From NCBI GenBank assembly GCA_036796215.1, contig DAIRDJ010000094.1, forward strand, positions 1-15,265: a DNA stretch of 15,265 bases. Direction: 5' to 3'. Each line of letters opens with the position of its first letter. Positions within the stretch are counted from its first letter, which is position 1. Positions 15,216 to 15,265 of the stretch are shown one piece after another. This DNA comes from SLRI01 sp036796215 (GTDB lineage: Bacteria; Pseudomonadota; Alphaproteobacteria; Geminicoccales; Geminicoccaceae). The position numbers and the translations under genes are program-made. The notes beneath the pieces were generated by a model. That model did not search any database and had not been told where the DNA came from. It saw nothing but the letters and a program-made list of their open reading frames with translations.

Positions 15216-15265
15216 GGCTCTGTTGACATTCTACCGCAAGAGGATGCAGGCGGCGACGAGATGAA
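15216..15265 (-). mobile_element. End of an IS5-like insertion sequence (partial)
   Basis: The sequence from 15216 begins GGCTCTGTTGACATT, a typical IS5-group terminal sequence by recall, preceded by CTA, a plausible part of a CTAG or TA target. The element runs off the window and contains the end of a minus-strand transposase frame. Its inner end lies 2 bases from the hicA start codon. Confidence 0.6.
15231..15265 (-). CDS. Transposase C-terminus, partial (IS5 family likely)
   Basis: The minus-strand frame reads HLVAACILLR and stops at TAG (15233-15231), 15 bases from the IS tip. A transposase ending in this hydrophobic helix, so close to the terminal inverted repeat, is characteristic of compact IS5-family elements. 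Only 10 residues are visible, so the exact group is unknown. Confidence 0.5.
   Translation of the reverse strand, partial: HLVAACILLR

Overview
High-GC bacterial chromosomal DNA. Gene content, codon use and the Entner-Doudoroff (ED) layout suggest an alphaproteobacterium of the Rhodospirillales/Geminicoccales type. This is inference from protein style; there is no rRNA or other marker gene in the window to fix the taxon.

Layout. (1) 1-1014 holds no intact gene: a MITE-like inverted-repeat element (42-323) containing REP-like palindromes, about 220 bases with no recognisable content, then remnants of a sugar ABC transporter on the minus strand (substrate-binding protein start fused by deletion to a damaged ATPase). 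(2) 1102-7502 is a compact plus-strand carbohydrate operon: ROK repressor, PfkB fructokinase, zwf, edd, eda, ended by a strong hairpin. Together the enzymes phosphorylate fructose and take glucose-6-phosphate through 6-phosphogluconate and KDPG to pyruvate and glyceraldehyde-3-phosphate. No pgl and no working transporter are present here, so the lactonase step and sugar uptake must be supplied elsewhere. (3) 7512-8487 (minus) is a chimeric pseudogene: a frameshifted NMT1/SsuA-like binding protein joined out of frame to the tail of a class III nucleotidyl cyclase. It is followed by an AT-richer intergenic stretch with a candidate promoter and operator. (4) 8942-12297 (minus) carries a VOC/glyoxalase-fold protein, an uncharacterised single-pass membrane protein and an agmatine deiminase family enzyme. 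(5) 12436-14126 (plus) carries a RidA-family protein and a COG3146/DUF482 N-acyltransferase, divergent from the deiminase. (6) 14135-15265 is accessory: two oriented 23-nt hairpins, a parDE toxin-antitoxin pair, and a HicA-type toxin whose start codon sits 3 bases from the end of an IS5-like insertion sequence running off the window.

I found no clearly new multi-gene system. The points most worth checking are the hicA toxin left next to an IS end with no visible antitoxin, the decayed transporter next to an intact ROK/ED operon, the chimeric SBP-cyclase pseudogene, and a repeated terminator architecture (23-nt dyad followed by NCCCCA) at three gene ends.
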